17,487 bases of DNA from JBBAFB01 sp041655595 (GCA_041655595.1 JBBAFB010000033.1:1-17487), one strand, 5' to 3'. Numbered from the stretch's first letter, positions 1 through 7,525 are shown. The notes: generated from the sequence alone by a model not told the origin. Numbers and translations: made by a program.

Positions 1-215
1 CTTTACAAAGCGGGCAAAATATCAGCGCAGCCCAAGAAAACTTACAGGCTATACAAACCCAATTAGAGGAGCTGCAACTGGAGTTAGAACAAGAAATAGA
101 TAAAATATCGGATAAGTTTGATATGATGAACGAAAAATTGGAGGAGGTAGAAATCAGGGCACTGAGCACCAATATCACCATTCAACTGGTGGGACTGGCC
201 TGGGTTCCAAGGTAA
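1..215 (+). CDS. C-terminal end of a coiled-coil protein (partial, function unknown)
   Basis: An open frame enters from the left edge (first complete codon at base 3) and ends at TAA 213-215, giving about 70 residues. The stretch is rich in Glu, Gln, Leu and Lys with heptad-like spacing, so it should form a coiled coil. It ends in a short hydrophobic tail reading QLVGLAWVPR. I faintly recall similar Trp-Val-Pro endings in HerA-type or other AAA ATPases of Firmicutes, but that is memory and not proof. The upstream part is missing, so no function is assigned. It is followed directly by a terminator and faces the leftward selenium cluster convergently. Confidence 0.6.
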   Translation, partial: LQSGQNISAAQENLQAIQTQLEELQLELEQEIDKISDKFDMMNEKLEEVEIRALSTNITIQLVGLAWVPR

Positions 216-234
216 TAAAATAAAGATAGCAACT

Positions 235-260
235 AAAAAAGACCTCAGCGGGTCTTTTTT
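235..260. terminator. Bidirectional intrinsic terminator
   Basis: AAAAAAGACC (235-244) and GGTCTTTTTT (251-260) are perfect complements around a 6-base loop. The stem has a T tract on both strands. It separates the rightward partial gene from the leftward DUF3343 gene and would stop transcription from both sides. Confidence 0.9.
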
Positions 261-261
261 A

Positions 262-504
262 TTACTTGGATTCGTACAGAAGTCGGTAGTGGTCGTTTTC
301 TTTTCGATAAATTTTTTCCACTTGTTCATCAACCAGCGTGGCTAACTGAGCATGGTAATGGACGCAGGCACTTACCCCGCAATTGGAGCTCAAAGAACGG
401 GGGACGGGCATCAATTCGCAGTCAATGTTCAGTTTTTTCATTTGCCGGTGAAACTTAATGGCTCCGGTGTGGGTAAAAAACAGCACTTGATAAATTTTGA
501 TCAT
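262..504 (-). CDS. DUF3343 small cysteine protein, putative Se/S carrier
   Basis: This encodes 80 residues, the usual size for the DUF3343 family. The pattern is an N-terminal strand (IYQVLFFTHTGAIKF), a helix, then VPRSLSSNCGVSACV with Cys42 and Cys47; Cys29 is also present. The N-S-G-acceptor-like cysteine after PRxLSS is the typical mark of the family. Comparative genomics has linked DUF3343 proteins with YedE and YedF in selenium-using bacteria, and a role as Se or S carrier is proposed but not proven. The ATG at 504-502 has AAGGAA about seven bases upstream and lies 3 bases after the stop of the TusA-like gene, so the two are co-transcribed and probably translationally coupled. It is the last gene of the leftward selenium operon. 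Confidence 0.85.
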   Translation of the reverse strand: MIKIYQVLFFTHTGAIKFHRQMKKLNIDCELMPVPRSLSSNCGVSACVHYHAQLATLVDEQVEKIYRKENDHYRLLYESK

Positions 505-507
505 CGT

Positions 508-714
508 TTATTTCCTTGCTTTAAGAATAAATTTGGCATCAACTTGTTCGATTTCAACGGTGTAACCGGCACCTTCCATGAATCTTTGCACCGATTCCTG
601 GGCTGTTTTGTTATCAACTGTTACGTCCAAAGCATCAACTTTGGTATCAAGAATTTTTTTTGTCATCAACACCGGTTGAGGGCAACTCATACCGGAAGTG
701 TCTAAGGTTTTCAT
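508..714 (-). CDS. TusA-domain sulfur/selenium relay protein (YedF N-terminal half)
   Basis: This encodes 68 residues forming one complete TusA/SirA fold. The hallmark CPxP motif is present (Cys11-Pro-Gln-Pro14); the cysteine is the site that carries persulfide or perselenide. TusA proteins relay sulfur from cysteine desulfurases. In the selenium-linked YedF family this domain is normally fused to a C-terminal DsrE-like domain, giving a protein of roughly 200 residues. Here the gene stops cleanly after the TusA domain with TAA, and no DsrE sequence follows. A matching stand-alone DsrE domain is found at 10571-10909. The start ATG at 714-712 is set by a strong AAAGGAGGA site. It lies 23 bases downstream of yedE and 3 bases upstream of the DUF3343 gene. 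A plain TusA identity cannot be excluded, but the neighbours favour YedF. Confidence 0.88.
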   Translation of the reverse strand: MKTLDTSGMSCPQPVLMTKKILDTKVDALDVTVDNKTAQESVQRFMEGAGYTVEIEQVDAKFILKARK

Positions 715-737
715 CGGATCCTCCTTTAATCAGCACA

Positions 738-1799
738 TCAGGCTGTTTTTTTAACTAAAAACTCCGAGTTAATCCAAGAGATTGCTAATAATACCAAGAT
801 GCCAATTAATACGGCAACTTGCCCGTTGCCGGTTGCACCTTCAGCACTGGAGGCTAGCCCAAAGTTGTGGGCAATGCCGGCTCCTACCAGTAATCCCATT
901 ATAGAAATGGCAGCATCCGTGTTGCCCTCCCCCGCCAAAATCAATTGTCTCAGGGGACAGCCACCTAATAGGACGGAGCCCCAGCCAACTAAAACCATGC
1001 CTAAAAAGTTCCAAATGCCATCAGTATGGGCGATGGGCTGGCCTTCAAATCCCAGCTTAAAAAATCCAAAGCCAAAGTTAGCTAACAAGGCTACTGTAAA
1101 AATGGACAGCAGGCCTAGTAGCAAGTGGTAGTCCCTGAACAAAATCGCGTCTCTTATGCCGCCCACTGTACATAATCTTGTTCGTTGCCCAAGGGCACCT
1201 ACGATCAAACCGGCAGCAAGTGAGATTAGAATTGGCGCTGTTGCCGCACCGGGACCGGATTCGCTGAAAAATAAAAAGCCGGGGGCCGCCACTAACAAAA
1301 GCAGTAACCCTAGGTTAAGAGACGGAAAAAGGTAACCCTCTAATTTTGTTAGCTGATAACTTCTTTTTAAATTGAAGCCTTTGTTCAGGAAAAGGACTCC
1401 CACAAAAATTCCCGCCACAAATCCAAATAATCCAACAATTGCATTCAAATCGCCCCCTGCAATCCTTAGAACCATTCTGAGGGGGCAGCCCAGAAAAATT
1501 AAAGCACCAATCATTACAATAATCGAAAGTATAAAGCGAGTAAAAGGGGAGGAACCCCCCCGGGATGAAAATTCCTTATTTAAATTGGCGATAATAAAAG
1601 ATCCTAAAACAAGTCCAATGATTTCCGGACGTATGTATTGCACTGGGTTTGCCCGGTGGATTCCTAGAGCGCCCGCGGTATCACGAATAAAACAGGCAAT
1701 GCAAAAGCCCATATTGGCCGGGTTGCCGAAGTGGACTAATAGGACAGCACTTAAACCCACCGCACCTCCTGCAATGATGATCCCCCATTTTCCTTTCAA
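738..1799 (-). CDS. yedE: YedE-family selenium/sulfur membrane transporter
   Basis: This encodes 353 residues, almost wholly hydrophobic, with about ten membrane segments. It is built as two related halves. Each half has a Cys followed by an IRD triad (Cys33/Cys36 then FIRD; Cys210 then GGIRDA) and later a GCPLR motif (Cys105 and Cys281) followed by a Gly-Asp-Leu-Asn-Ala or Gly-Asn-Thr-Asp-Ala loop. This is the Sulf_transp (YeeE/YedE) pattern. The length and the YedF and DUF3343 neighbours match the selenium-associated YedE subfamily, thought to move a selenium compound into the cell; the exact substrate is not known. The start is TTG at 1799-1797, set by GAAGGAGG seven bases upstream; no ATG in frame is better placed. 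It is first in the leftward operon and divergent from the desulfurase gene. Confidence 0.88.
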   Translation of the reverse strand: MKGKWGIIIAGGAVGLSAVLLVHFGNPANMGFCIACFIRDTAGALGIHRANPVQYIRPEIIGLVLGSFIIANLNKEFSSRGGSSPFTRFILSIIVMIGALIFLGCPLRMVLRIAGGDLNAIVGLFGFVAGIFVGVLFLNKGFNLKRSYQLTKLEGYLFPSLNLGLLLLLVAAPGFLFFSESGPGAATAPILISLAAGLIVGALGQRTRLCTVGGIRDAILFRDYHLLLGLLSIFTVALLANFGFGFFKLGFEGQPIAHTDGIWNFLGMVLVGWGSVLLGGCPLRQLILAGEGNTDAAISIMGLLVGAGIAHNFGLASSAEGATGNGQVAVLIGILVLLAISWINSEFLVKKTA

Positions 1800-1848
1800 T
1801 TCAAGACCTCCTTCGGGATTTGTTCTTTATTTGTACGTCTTCAGGATA

Positions 1849-1877
1849 AGTTTAACAATGTTTAAAACCTGTGTAAA
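1849..1877 (-). promoter_or_regulatory. Predicted sigma-A promoter for the leftward selenium operon
   Basis: On the minus strand TTTACA (1877-1872) and TAAACT (1854-1849) are 17 bases apart, close to the housekeeping consensus. It would start transcription near 1842, about 40 bases before the TTG start of yedE. This is predicted from sequence only. Confidence 0.55.
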
Positions 1878-1928
1878 ATAGCAATGGTTAATATCGGCGG
1901 TTAGTTGTATTATAAATTGTAATTTGAA

Positions 1929-1958
1929 TTGCCCGGCATTTTGTGAGCAGTATATACT
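1929..1958 (+). promoter_or_regulatory. Predicted promoter for the desulfurase-lysR pair, with palindrome over the -10
   Basis: TTGCCC (1929-1934) and TATACT (1953-1958) are 18 bases apart. The -10 is embedded in a perfect 10-base palindrome, AGTATATACT (1949-1958). The space between the two divergent promoters (1878-1928) is A+T rich with loose AATT dyads, as expected for a LysR binding region. The LysR protein encoded at 3165 is the natural candidate regulator. This is inference. Confidence 0.5.
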
Positions 1959-2004
1959 ATTAGCAATTGATCGGGCTAAAAGGCCGGATAGATAGGGGTG
2001 CAAT

Positions 2005-3150
2005 ATGAAAAGCATTTATCTGGACAGTGGTGCCACCTCCTTTCCCAAAGCACCAGGAGTGGCCGAAAGCATTTATAATTACCTGGTTAAAATCGGCGTA
2101 AACATTAACCGGGGTGCTTATTCAAGTTCTTTTGAAGCAGAAAATACAGTTTTCGAGACCAGGGAGCTGCTATGCTCGTTTTTTAATTTTGATAAGCCGG
2201 AGAATGTAATCTTTACTAAAAATATTACAGAGAGTCTGAATGTTTTGATCAAGGGACTTTTTAAGACCGGGGATCACTTAATTGTATCCTCCATGGAACA
2301 TAATGGAGTAATGCGGCCCCTTAACTCTCTTGCGGCAACAGGGGTAACATATTCCAGGGTTTTATGCGGAAAGGATGGAAGCCTTAGACCTCAAGACATA
2401 TCCCCCTTAATTAAGCCTGAGACAAAGGGAGTTATAATGACTCACGCTTCCAATGTCAGCGGCACTATCTTGAATCTGGCTGAGGTGGGGCGGATTTGTA
2501 AGGACAACGGTCTGTGGTTTATTATAGATACCGCTCAGACAGCAGGAACAATCAAGGTTGATATGGAAGAACTAAGGGCCGATGCCATTGCTTTTACCGG
2601 GCATAAATCACTTTTGGGCCCCCCGGGGATCGGAGGTTTTTTGGTAAAAGACAATTTGGCCGGGGAACTAACCACTCTGATTGAAGGCGGAACGGGCAGT
2701 TTGTCGGATACCGAGTTGCAGCCCCCCTACCTACCTGATAAATTTGAAGCGGGAACGCCGAATATTCCCGGTATCTATGGGCTTCATGCCGCCTTGAAGT
2801 ATTTAGAAAAGACAAAGACAGAAAATATTTTTGCAAAGGAAATGTATTTAATGGGGATATTTTTAGAAAGGCTATTAAATATGGATCATTTCGAAATCAT
2901 AGGGAGGACAGATATAAAAAAGAGGACGGCAATTGTTTCTCTGAATTTCAAAAAACGTGACAATGGGGAAGTTGCTCATCGGCTTTATTCAGACTATGGA
3001 ATACTAACCCGTAGCGGTTTGCATTGTGCTCCTTCGGCTCATCAAACCCTGGGTACCTTCCCTAAAGGCACGGTCAGATTTGGCTTAAGCCATTTTTTAG
3101 AGAAATCTGATATATTATATGTGACGGATCAACTGAACAAATTGAAATAA
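2005..3150 (+). CDS. Class V aminotransferase, cysteine desulfurase / selenocysteine lyase-like
   Basis: This encodes 381 residues of the PLP fold type I family, at full length. Visible landmarks are the N-terminal YLDSGATSFPKAP, His99 (MEHN) stacking on the cofactor, Asp175-x-x-Gln178 (DTAQ), the PLP lysine Lys201 in TGHKSLLGP, and the catalytic cysteine Cys341 in RSGLHCAPSAH. The RxGxHCAPxAHxxxGT signature places it in the 'cysteine desulfurase family protein' group found next to selenium genes in clostridia, not with housekeeping IscS or NifS. It should remove S from cysteine or Se from selenocysteine and leave it on Cys341 for transfer to a carrier such as the TusA-like protein. The ATG at 2005 follows AGGGGTG. 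It is divergent from yedE and only 14 bases ahead of lysR, so the two form one unit. Confidence 0.88.
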   Translation: MKSIYLDSGATSFPKAPGVAESIYNYLVKIGVNINRGAYSSSFEAENTVFETRELLCSFFNFDKPENVIFTKNITESLNVLIKGLFKTGDHLIVSSMEHNGVMRPLNSLAATGVTYSRVLCGKDGSLRPQDISPLIKPETKGVIMTHASNVSGTILNLAEVGRICKDNGLWFIIDTAQTAGTIKVDMEELRADAIAFTGHKSLLGPPGIGGFLVKDNLAGELTTLIEGGTGSLSDTELQPPYLPDKFEAGTPNIPGIYGLHAALKYLEKTKTENIFAKEMYLMGIFLERLLNMDHFEIIGRTDIKKRTAIVSLNFKKRDNGEVAHRLYSDYGILTRSGLHCAPSAHQTLGTFPKGTVRFGLSHFLEKSDILYVTDQLNKLK

Positions 3151-3164
3151 TTGGAGGTGTGGCC

Positions 3165-4058
3165 ATGGTTTTTAATTGGGTGAAGATCTTTGTAGCAGTT
3201 GCTCGGGCAAAAAGCTTTTCCAAGGCGGCAGAACAATTATTTGTCTCCCAGCCCACTGTTACCAGTAATATCAAGAAGCTGGAAGATGAGCTCGGCGTTT
3301 TGCTCTTTCACCGTAGCAATAAAAATATAACTTTAACTGAGGGAGGGGCTATTTTTTACCCTTATGCCGTGGAGTTAATTAATGTTTATGAGAATGCGGA
3401 GTATTCCCTTACGGGGCACAAAAAAAGTGTGGAAGGGAAGCTGGAGCTATATGCCAGCACAATCCCGGAACAATACCTCTTGCCATTGGCGGTTAAAGGC
3501 TTTAAAGAGAGATTTCCTTTAGTTGACATCACTATTAGGCATTATGCGTCGGAAGGGGTACTGGAAAAGGTTTTAGGTGGTTTTATCAATTTAGGCTTTG
3601 TGGGCGCAAAAAAGCCTTGCGATTCTTTGGAATACATTGATTTTTATCGAGATCGTCTCGTTCTAATCACTCCCCCTCATAAGGTGTTGCCGAAAAATCC
3701 AATCCATATCACGGAATTGGTAGGGGAAGACATAATTTTAAGGGAAGAGGGTTCCGGCACGAAATCCCTGTTTGAAAATGCCCTCAGGAAGAACAAGCTT
3801 AATATGACCATGTTCGGTTCTCAAATTATAGTGGAAAGCTTGGCGGCAATTAAAAAAATGGTTGCCCTGGGTTTAGGTCTCAGCTTTGTGCCGTACATAG
3901 CCATCCAAGCTGAGATTAAATCCGGGCAATTGAAGATGTATGAAATTGATGATCTTGACTTGGAAAGAAACTACAGCCTGGTCTATACTAAAAACAGACA
4001 TCTGTCTCCCATCGAAAAAAAATTCAAGGATTTCATTTCAAACCGGCAGTGGCAATAA
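3165..4058 (+). CDS. LysR-family regulator, selenium-metabolism type
   Basis: This encodes 297 residues, normal for LysR proteins. The winged helix-turn-helix fills residues 1-60 (SFSKAAEQLFVSQPTVTSN and the LGVLLFHR wing), followed by a linker helix and a periplasmic-binding-like effector domain to the end. The frame also opens at GTG 3159, but that leaves one base after the GGAGG at 3153-3157. ATG 3165 has the proper 7-base spacing and begins MVFNWVKIF, as family members do, so I use it. The gene lies directly behind the desulfurase gene and opposite yedE. A 'selenium metabolism-associated LysR' subfamily is known, and this context fits it; the ligand is not known. It ends immediately at a strong terminator. 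Confidence 0.88.
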   Translation: MVFNWVKIFVAVARAKSFSKAAEQLFVSQPTVTSNIKKLEDELGVLLFHRSNKNITLTEGGAIFYPYAVELINVYENAEYSLTGHKKSVEGKLELYASTIPEQYLLPLAVKGFKERFPLVDITIRHYASEGVLEKVLGGFINLGFVGAKKPCDSLEYIDFYRDRLVLITPPHKVLPKNPIHITELVGEDIILREEGSGTKSLFENALRKNKLNMTMFGSQIIVESLAAIKKMVALGLGLSFVPYIAIQAEIKSGQLKMYEIDDLDLERNYSLVYTKNRHLSPIEKKFKDFISNRQWQ

Positions 4059-4094
4059 AAAAATCCCCGGCTGTTGTAAGCGGCGGGGATTTTT
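4059..4094. terminator. Bidirectional intrinsic terminator between lysR and the nucleotidase gene
   Basis: AAAAATCCCCG (4059-4069) pairs perfectly with CGGGGATTTTT (4084-4094) around a 14-base loop. T tracts on both strands let it serve the rightward lysR transcript and the leftward nucleotidase operon, which converge here. Confidence 0.9.
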
Positions 4095-4131
4095 GTATCA
4101 ACCGACATAAATGCCTTGGGAAAAATAATAA

Positions 4132-6063
4132 TTAAAAGTTGAATTTGGCTTTTTGTTTTTTTCGTTTTTTTACTAGCATCGCGGTAAGGGCTATGGCAAT
4201 CAACAAGGTAAAAATAAAAAGGTAAAGAGATAAAGCAAGCTTATTGGGGTTGCCGAGTATGGAGATAATACCGGTGTCATTATCAACGACTTTTCTGCCT
4301 TGGGTTTCGCTGTAATAAAGGGGCACCCAGGGGATTCCGTTCTTTTGCTCAAAGGATTGCAGGTATTGGGCCAAGGCAAACCATTCTTTTACTTCTTGCC
4401 CGTCTTTGTTATAAACAATATGCTTTTCAAAATCTGTTATCGGCTTGCCCTCCCTATCCTTCGGAATAATAGACAGCAAACCAAAGGATTTGTCGCCCAC
4501 CACCGATAGCATTTGAGAAGAAAATAGGCCGGCGGCTACTCGATAAAGCTTTTCATCATCTATCTCCCCTTGAGATCCGTCAAAGTTTTGCAATTTTACA
4601 GCTGTTACTTTATTAAAAATCAAGCGATGTGGATTAAAGGTATAACTAAGGCCTGCCACATACAGTTGGGCCGCATTCATAATGGGTGAAACAGAGGCAT
4701 CCACCTCTGCAATAGTTTTCAATTCTTTGCCGGTTAGATAGACTGTTAAAAGGGGGTAGCCGGGTATTTTGTCCGGTCCGATACCCAAGGAGCTGACATT
4801 AAAAGCATCGGAAGCGGTTATATTGCCCGTCACAAAAGAGCCCCGAATGGTGCCGTAGGGGGCTACAGCTACGTGGACAGTCTCATAATTTTCACCTTCG
4901 GCTTCTTGAATGGCATATAGGTAGGCATCCCCTATTAAATTTCCTAAGGTATCCTCCCTGAGTTCCTTTCCCAAAAAAGCGGCGGGGGTAAAATTGAAGG
5001 GCGAGTAGGCCAGTACTTCTTCGTATTCCAAATTAAATTGGGATAAGTATTCTTTTTCTACAAGCCGTTTGTAGCCTTCGATGGTTTTAGCAATTTCCGG
5101 ATCTTCCTTTAGTTTGTTATTTATCGGTAGTAAATTGTAACTATCAAGGTCCCACCTTCCCTTTTCATTTTGCAATAGCTTCATAACCCCCAGGTTTTGC
5201 CCGTATTCTCCGGTAGAGCCAATGACAGTGTTCCCGATAACAATTGGCTGTTCAAGAACGGTGTGGGTATGTCCGCTGATGATAACATCAATCTCCGGAA
5301 CCTTTTGTGCCAAAATTTCATCTTCGGAAGTTGCTTTTTTGACCGATGTACCCGAGTGGGATAGGCAAAGGATTAATTCCACCTGTTCCTCATTCCTTAG
5401 AATATCGGCGGTCCTTTTGGCGCTTTCAACTATATCTGAAAATTCCACCCCTGCCATGGGTGCATCATCGGCAGCATCCTTACCCGTTAGGCCGAAGATA
5501 CCAATTTTTATGTCATTTAGGGTAGTAACTGAATAGTCTTTAACTCCATAATCATCCATAGCAGCTTTTAGGAGATTTAATTCGCTATCGCTATCGGTTG
5601 GAAAGGATAAGTTTGCCGATAGAATTTGAGGTAGTGGATCCCCGCTATTTTTGGCTGCTATTAGGCTTTGGGCCAGCCCACCGGGGCGGAAATCAAATTC
5701 GTGGTTGCCAAAGGTGGTTGCCACATAGCCCAGTTGCCCCAATATTCGTAATTGGGGCGCCTCTTGGGCAAAAATTGTTTGAAAGAGAGAGCCCATGGAA
5801 AAATCGCCGGCATCAACCAGGAGTAAGTTGGGGTCTTTTGCCCGTTCTCCTTTAATTGCGGTGGCCAACCTGGCAAAGCCCCCCACAGATGTTATTTGCC
5901 CTCCCTGTTGTATATCGAAGGGGTAAAAATGGTCGTGGAGGTCATGGGTAAAAAGAATTGTAATTGATTTGTCATTTTCTGCCGAATATAAGGTCGGGGT
6001 GTTTGCTGTCAACATAAAACTCAAAAGAAATAAAAAGACCAGCAGTTTAAATAACTTTTTCAT
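4132..6063 (-). CDS. Surface-anchored 5'-nucleotidase / UDP-sugar hydrolase-family phosphoesterase
   Basis: This encodes 643 residues. Residues 1-28 form a signal peptide (MKKLFKL, hydrophobic core, TLYSAEN). A metallophosphatase domain follows with all metal ligands: Asp41-x-His43, Asp84 in VDAGDFS, Gly-Asn120-His121-Glu in GNHEFDF, His236 in CLSHSG, and His265/His267 in GHTH. The 5'-nucleotidase C-terminal domain covers about residues 365-540; its nucleotide-binding Arg sits in APYGTIRG rather than the usual NGGxIR, so substrate preference may differ. A membrane helix near 608-630 and a basic tail (KKRKKQK) anchor it on the outer face of the membrane. The ATG at 6063 follows GGAGG. It is the last gene of the padR-permease operon, 29 bases after permease B, and probably acts outside the cell on nucleotides or a related phosphoester. 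Confidence 0.88.
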   Translation of the reverse strand: MKKLFKLLVFLFLLSFMLTANTPTLYSAENDKSITILFTHDLHDHFYPFDIQQGGQITSVGGFARLATAIKGERAKDPNLLLVDAGDFSMGSLFQTIFAQEAPQLRILGQLGYVATTFGNHEFDFRPGGLAQSLIAAKNSGDPLPQILSANLSFPTDSDSELNLLKAAMDDYGVKDYSVTTLNDIKIGIFGLTGKDAADDAPMAGVEFSDIVESAKRTADILRNEEQVELILCLSHSGTSVKKATSEDEILAQKVPEIDVIISGHTHTVLEQPIVIGNTVIGSTGEYGQNLGVMKLLQNEKGRWDLDSYNLLPINNKLKEDPEIAKTIEGYKRLVEKEYLSQFNLEYEEVLAYSPFNFTPAAFLGKELREDTLGNLIGDAYLYAIQEAEGENYETVHVAVAPYGTIRGSFVTGNITASDAFNVSSLGIGPDKIPGYPLLTVYLTGKELKTIAEVDASVSPIMNAAQLYVAGLSYTFNPHRLIFNKVTAVKLQNFDGSQGEIDDEKLYRVAAGLFSSQMLSVVGDKSFGLLSIIPKDREGKPITDFEKHIVYNKDGQEVKEWFALAQYLQSFEQKNGIPWVPLYYSETQGRKVVDNDTGIISILGNPNKLALSLYLFIFTLLIAIALTAMLVKKRKKQKAKFNF

Positions 6064-6092
6064 GGCTTCCTCCTATCAATTGTAGTTTTAGC

Positions 6093-6623
6093 TTAGTTAC
6101 TTTTGGCTAAATTATAAATTGCCTCAACTTGATTTTGCTTAAAGGCTTTGTCCATTACCAAGGCCATAATAATAACAATGGGTATGTTCATTAATAATCT
6201 GGTAAACATAAATTGGCCGCCTAGGGCTGAAAATTCAAACAGCAGCATGGGTATTTTTGTGGTAGACCAAGCCCCGATCAGGATCAAAATATTATAAAAC
6301 CTGACATCCTTTTTCATAAAGGCCGCTGCAATGGGAAAGACTACATATAAAGGGCCTGCGGCAGAGGAGCCGATTATAAAAGCCAGCAGTGCACCCTTAA
6401 AGCCGGAGTTTTCTCCCATATATTTTACCATAGTATCTCTAGGAACCCAAACATCCAAAAGGCCCAAAAGTATAAAAACAGGAGGCAGCACCAATAACAT
6501 TTCAACGGTGCTGAATTTTACTGTTTCAATAGCATTTGAACCCAGCTCCTTGTCCCATAAAAACGCCAAAATGATGATAAAGACCGCGATCAGAAAGATT
6601 GAATATTTTTTAATTAAGTCCAT
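6093..6623 (-). CDS. Half-size permease subunit B (ArsP_1/DUF318-like)
   Basis: This encodes 176 residues with an N-terminal membrane helix, then several further helices. It carries the motif GSSAAGPLYVVFPIAAAF (roughly residues 85-102), which mirrors GSVTLIPAFVAFPMAA in the neighbouring gene. Full-length ArsP_1/DUF318 permeases hold two such halves in one chain; here each half is its own gene, so the transporter is probably a heterodimer. Such paired short permeases are common in anaerobic Firmicutes, and the substrate is not known. The ATG at 6623 lies one base after the stop of permease A, with a weak AAAGGTGG site inside the end of that gene, indicating coupled translation. The nucleotidase gene follows 29 bases later. 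Confidence 0.75.
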   Translation of the reverse strand: MDLIKKYSIFLIAVFIIILAFLWDKELGSNAIETVKFSTVEMLLVLPPVFILLGLLDVWVPRDTMVKYMGENSGFKGALLAFIIGSSAAGPLYVVFPIAAAFMKKDVRFYNILILIGAWSTTKIPMLLFEFSALGGQFMFTRLLMNIPIVIIMALVMDKAFKQNQVEAIYNLAKSN

Positions 6624-6624
6624 T

Positions 6625-7104
6625 TTATCCGACCACCTTTCCGATTACAAATGCTACTAAAAAGGCAAAGACAAAGGCTAAGGAATTTCTGAGTGCTGCA
6701 AACTTCTTGCCGAAAAACTTAACTTCTAAGGGCAGGGTAATTATCCCCACCATTGTTAAGGTGGATAAAAAAGCACTGAGCTGCATATAGCCGGCCCCGT
6801 TTTGTAAAAGTATTGCCGCCATTGGAAAGGCCACAAAAGCCGGGATTAAGGTTACGGAGCCGATTACCGAAGCGGTAACTACTCCAAACCATCCTGATGA
6901 ATTGCCAATGATACTGCTGATTACCCCGGGACTTAGAAAGGCAATGATTATGCCTATAAAAGCAATCATCCCCAGCATTTGGGGCAGGATATTCTCAAAG
7001 GATTTCCAAGCCTTCAGTAAGGACTTTTTTGTTTTGCTCCTGTCCTTTAAAAAAGAAATTAAAAGCAACAGGAATGATAAAGAATAAAAAATTATATTTT
7101 GCAT
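6625..7104 (-). CDS. Half-size permease subunit A (ArsP_1/DUF318-like)
   Basis: This encodes 159 residues with about four to five membrane helices and a basic cytoplasmic stretch after the first one (KDRSKTKKS). The central motif GSVTLIPAFVAFPMAA has the conserved Gly-Ser, Pro and Phe-Pro-x-Ala-Ala that are repeated in permease B. It probably forms the other half of a two-subunit permease. The substrate is not visible from sequence; relatives handle metals or organo-arsenic, but this short type is uncharacterised as far as I know. The ATG at 7104 has GGAGGGAGAG upstream. It lies 17 bases after the padR-like gene and one base before permease B. Confidence 0.75.
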   Translation of the reverse strand: MQNIIFYSLSFLLLLISFLKDRSKTKKSLLKAWKSFENILPQMLGMIAFIGIIIAFLSPGVISSIIGNSSGWFGVVTASVIGSVTLIPAFVAFPMAAILLQNGAGYMQLSAFLSTLTMVGIITLPLEVKFFGKKFAALRNSLAFVFAFLVAFVIGKVVG

Positions 7105-7121
7105 TTACTCTCCCTCCAAAT

Positions 7122-7493
7122 CTAGGCTTTATGGGTACTTTGATACTTGTCTATAATGGCCATAATCCTTTTCTTTCTATCTTGTAATAAGCTGATCCAA
7201 TTGTCCAAGGCTTTTTCCCCTCCGGGGGTAATAGCATAGATTCTTTTTTTTGGACCCTGTTCACTTGCGGTCCAGGAAGAACTGACTAAACCCCTTCGTT
7301 CCATGTCGTGCAGGTTTCTGTAGATCACAGAGATGCTGACGGAGTTTTTGTCAAAACCAAAAAGGTTTAGTTTTTCCATTAAACTGTACCCATAGCAAGG
7401 TTCCTCCCTTAGTAGGCATAAAACGCAGGCCTCTATAAATCTTCCCTTTTGGTGGTGTTTGTCCGGGCAAAATGGATCCGGTGTTTTGGTCAC
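7122..7493 (-). CDS. PadR-family transcriptional regulator
   Basis: This encodes 123 residues of the PadR winged-helix type: FIEACVLCLLREEPCYGYSL leads into the recognition region, VSISVIYRNLHDMERRGLV is the helix-wing core, and EQGPKKRIYAITPGGEKAL is the typical wing followed by a C-terminal dimer helix. The CPDKHHQKGRF lead and the pattern resemble the polyhydroxybutyrate-responsive repressor (PhaQ-like) branch, but nothing here suggests that polymer. The frame opens at TTG 7511, yet the AAAGGAG within that extension is the ribosome site; GTG 7493 with 8-base spacing is the better start. It heads an operon with the two permeases and the nucleotidase and probably represses it, since an inverted repeat lies over its own promoter. 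Several cysteines could sense metal or redox state (inference). Confidence 0.85.
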   Translation of the reverse strand: MTKTPDPFCPDKHHQKGRFIEACVLCLLREEPCYGYSLMEKLNLFGFDKNSVSISVIYRNLHDMERRGLVSSSWTASEQGPKKRIYAITPGGEKALDNWISLLQDRKKRIMAIIDKYQSTHKA

Positions 7494-7525
7494 TGATAAT
7501 TCTCCTTTCAACTATATACGAAGTA

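Noticed and set aside
352..705. Rightward 117-residue open frame
   Set aside because: It runs antisense to the TusA-like and DUF3343 genes, has no ribosome site, and its product has no family features. The leftward genes have clear motifs.
799..1881. Two rightward open frames opposite yedE
   Set aside because: They are shadows of the yedE reading frame: rich in Pro, Lys and Thr, without ribosome sites or recognisable domains.
3159..3164. GTG 3159 as start of the LysR regulator
   Set aside because: It is only one base after GGAGG; ATG 3165 has the proper spacing.
7494..7511. TTG 7511 as start of the PadR-like regulator
   Set aside because: AAAGGAG within the extension is the ribosome site for GTG 7493.
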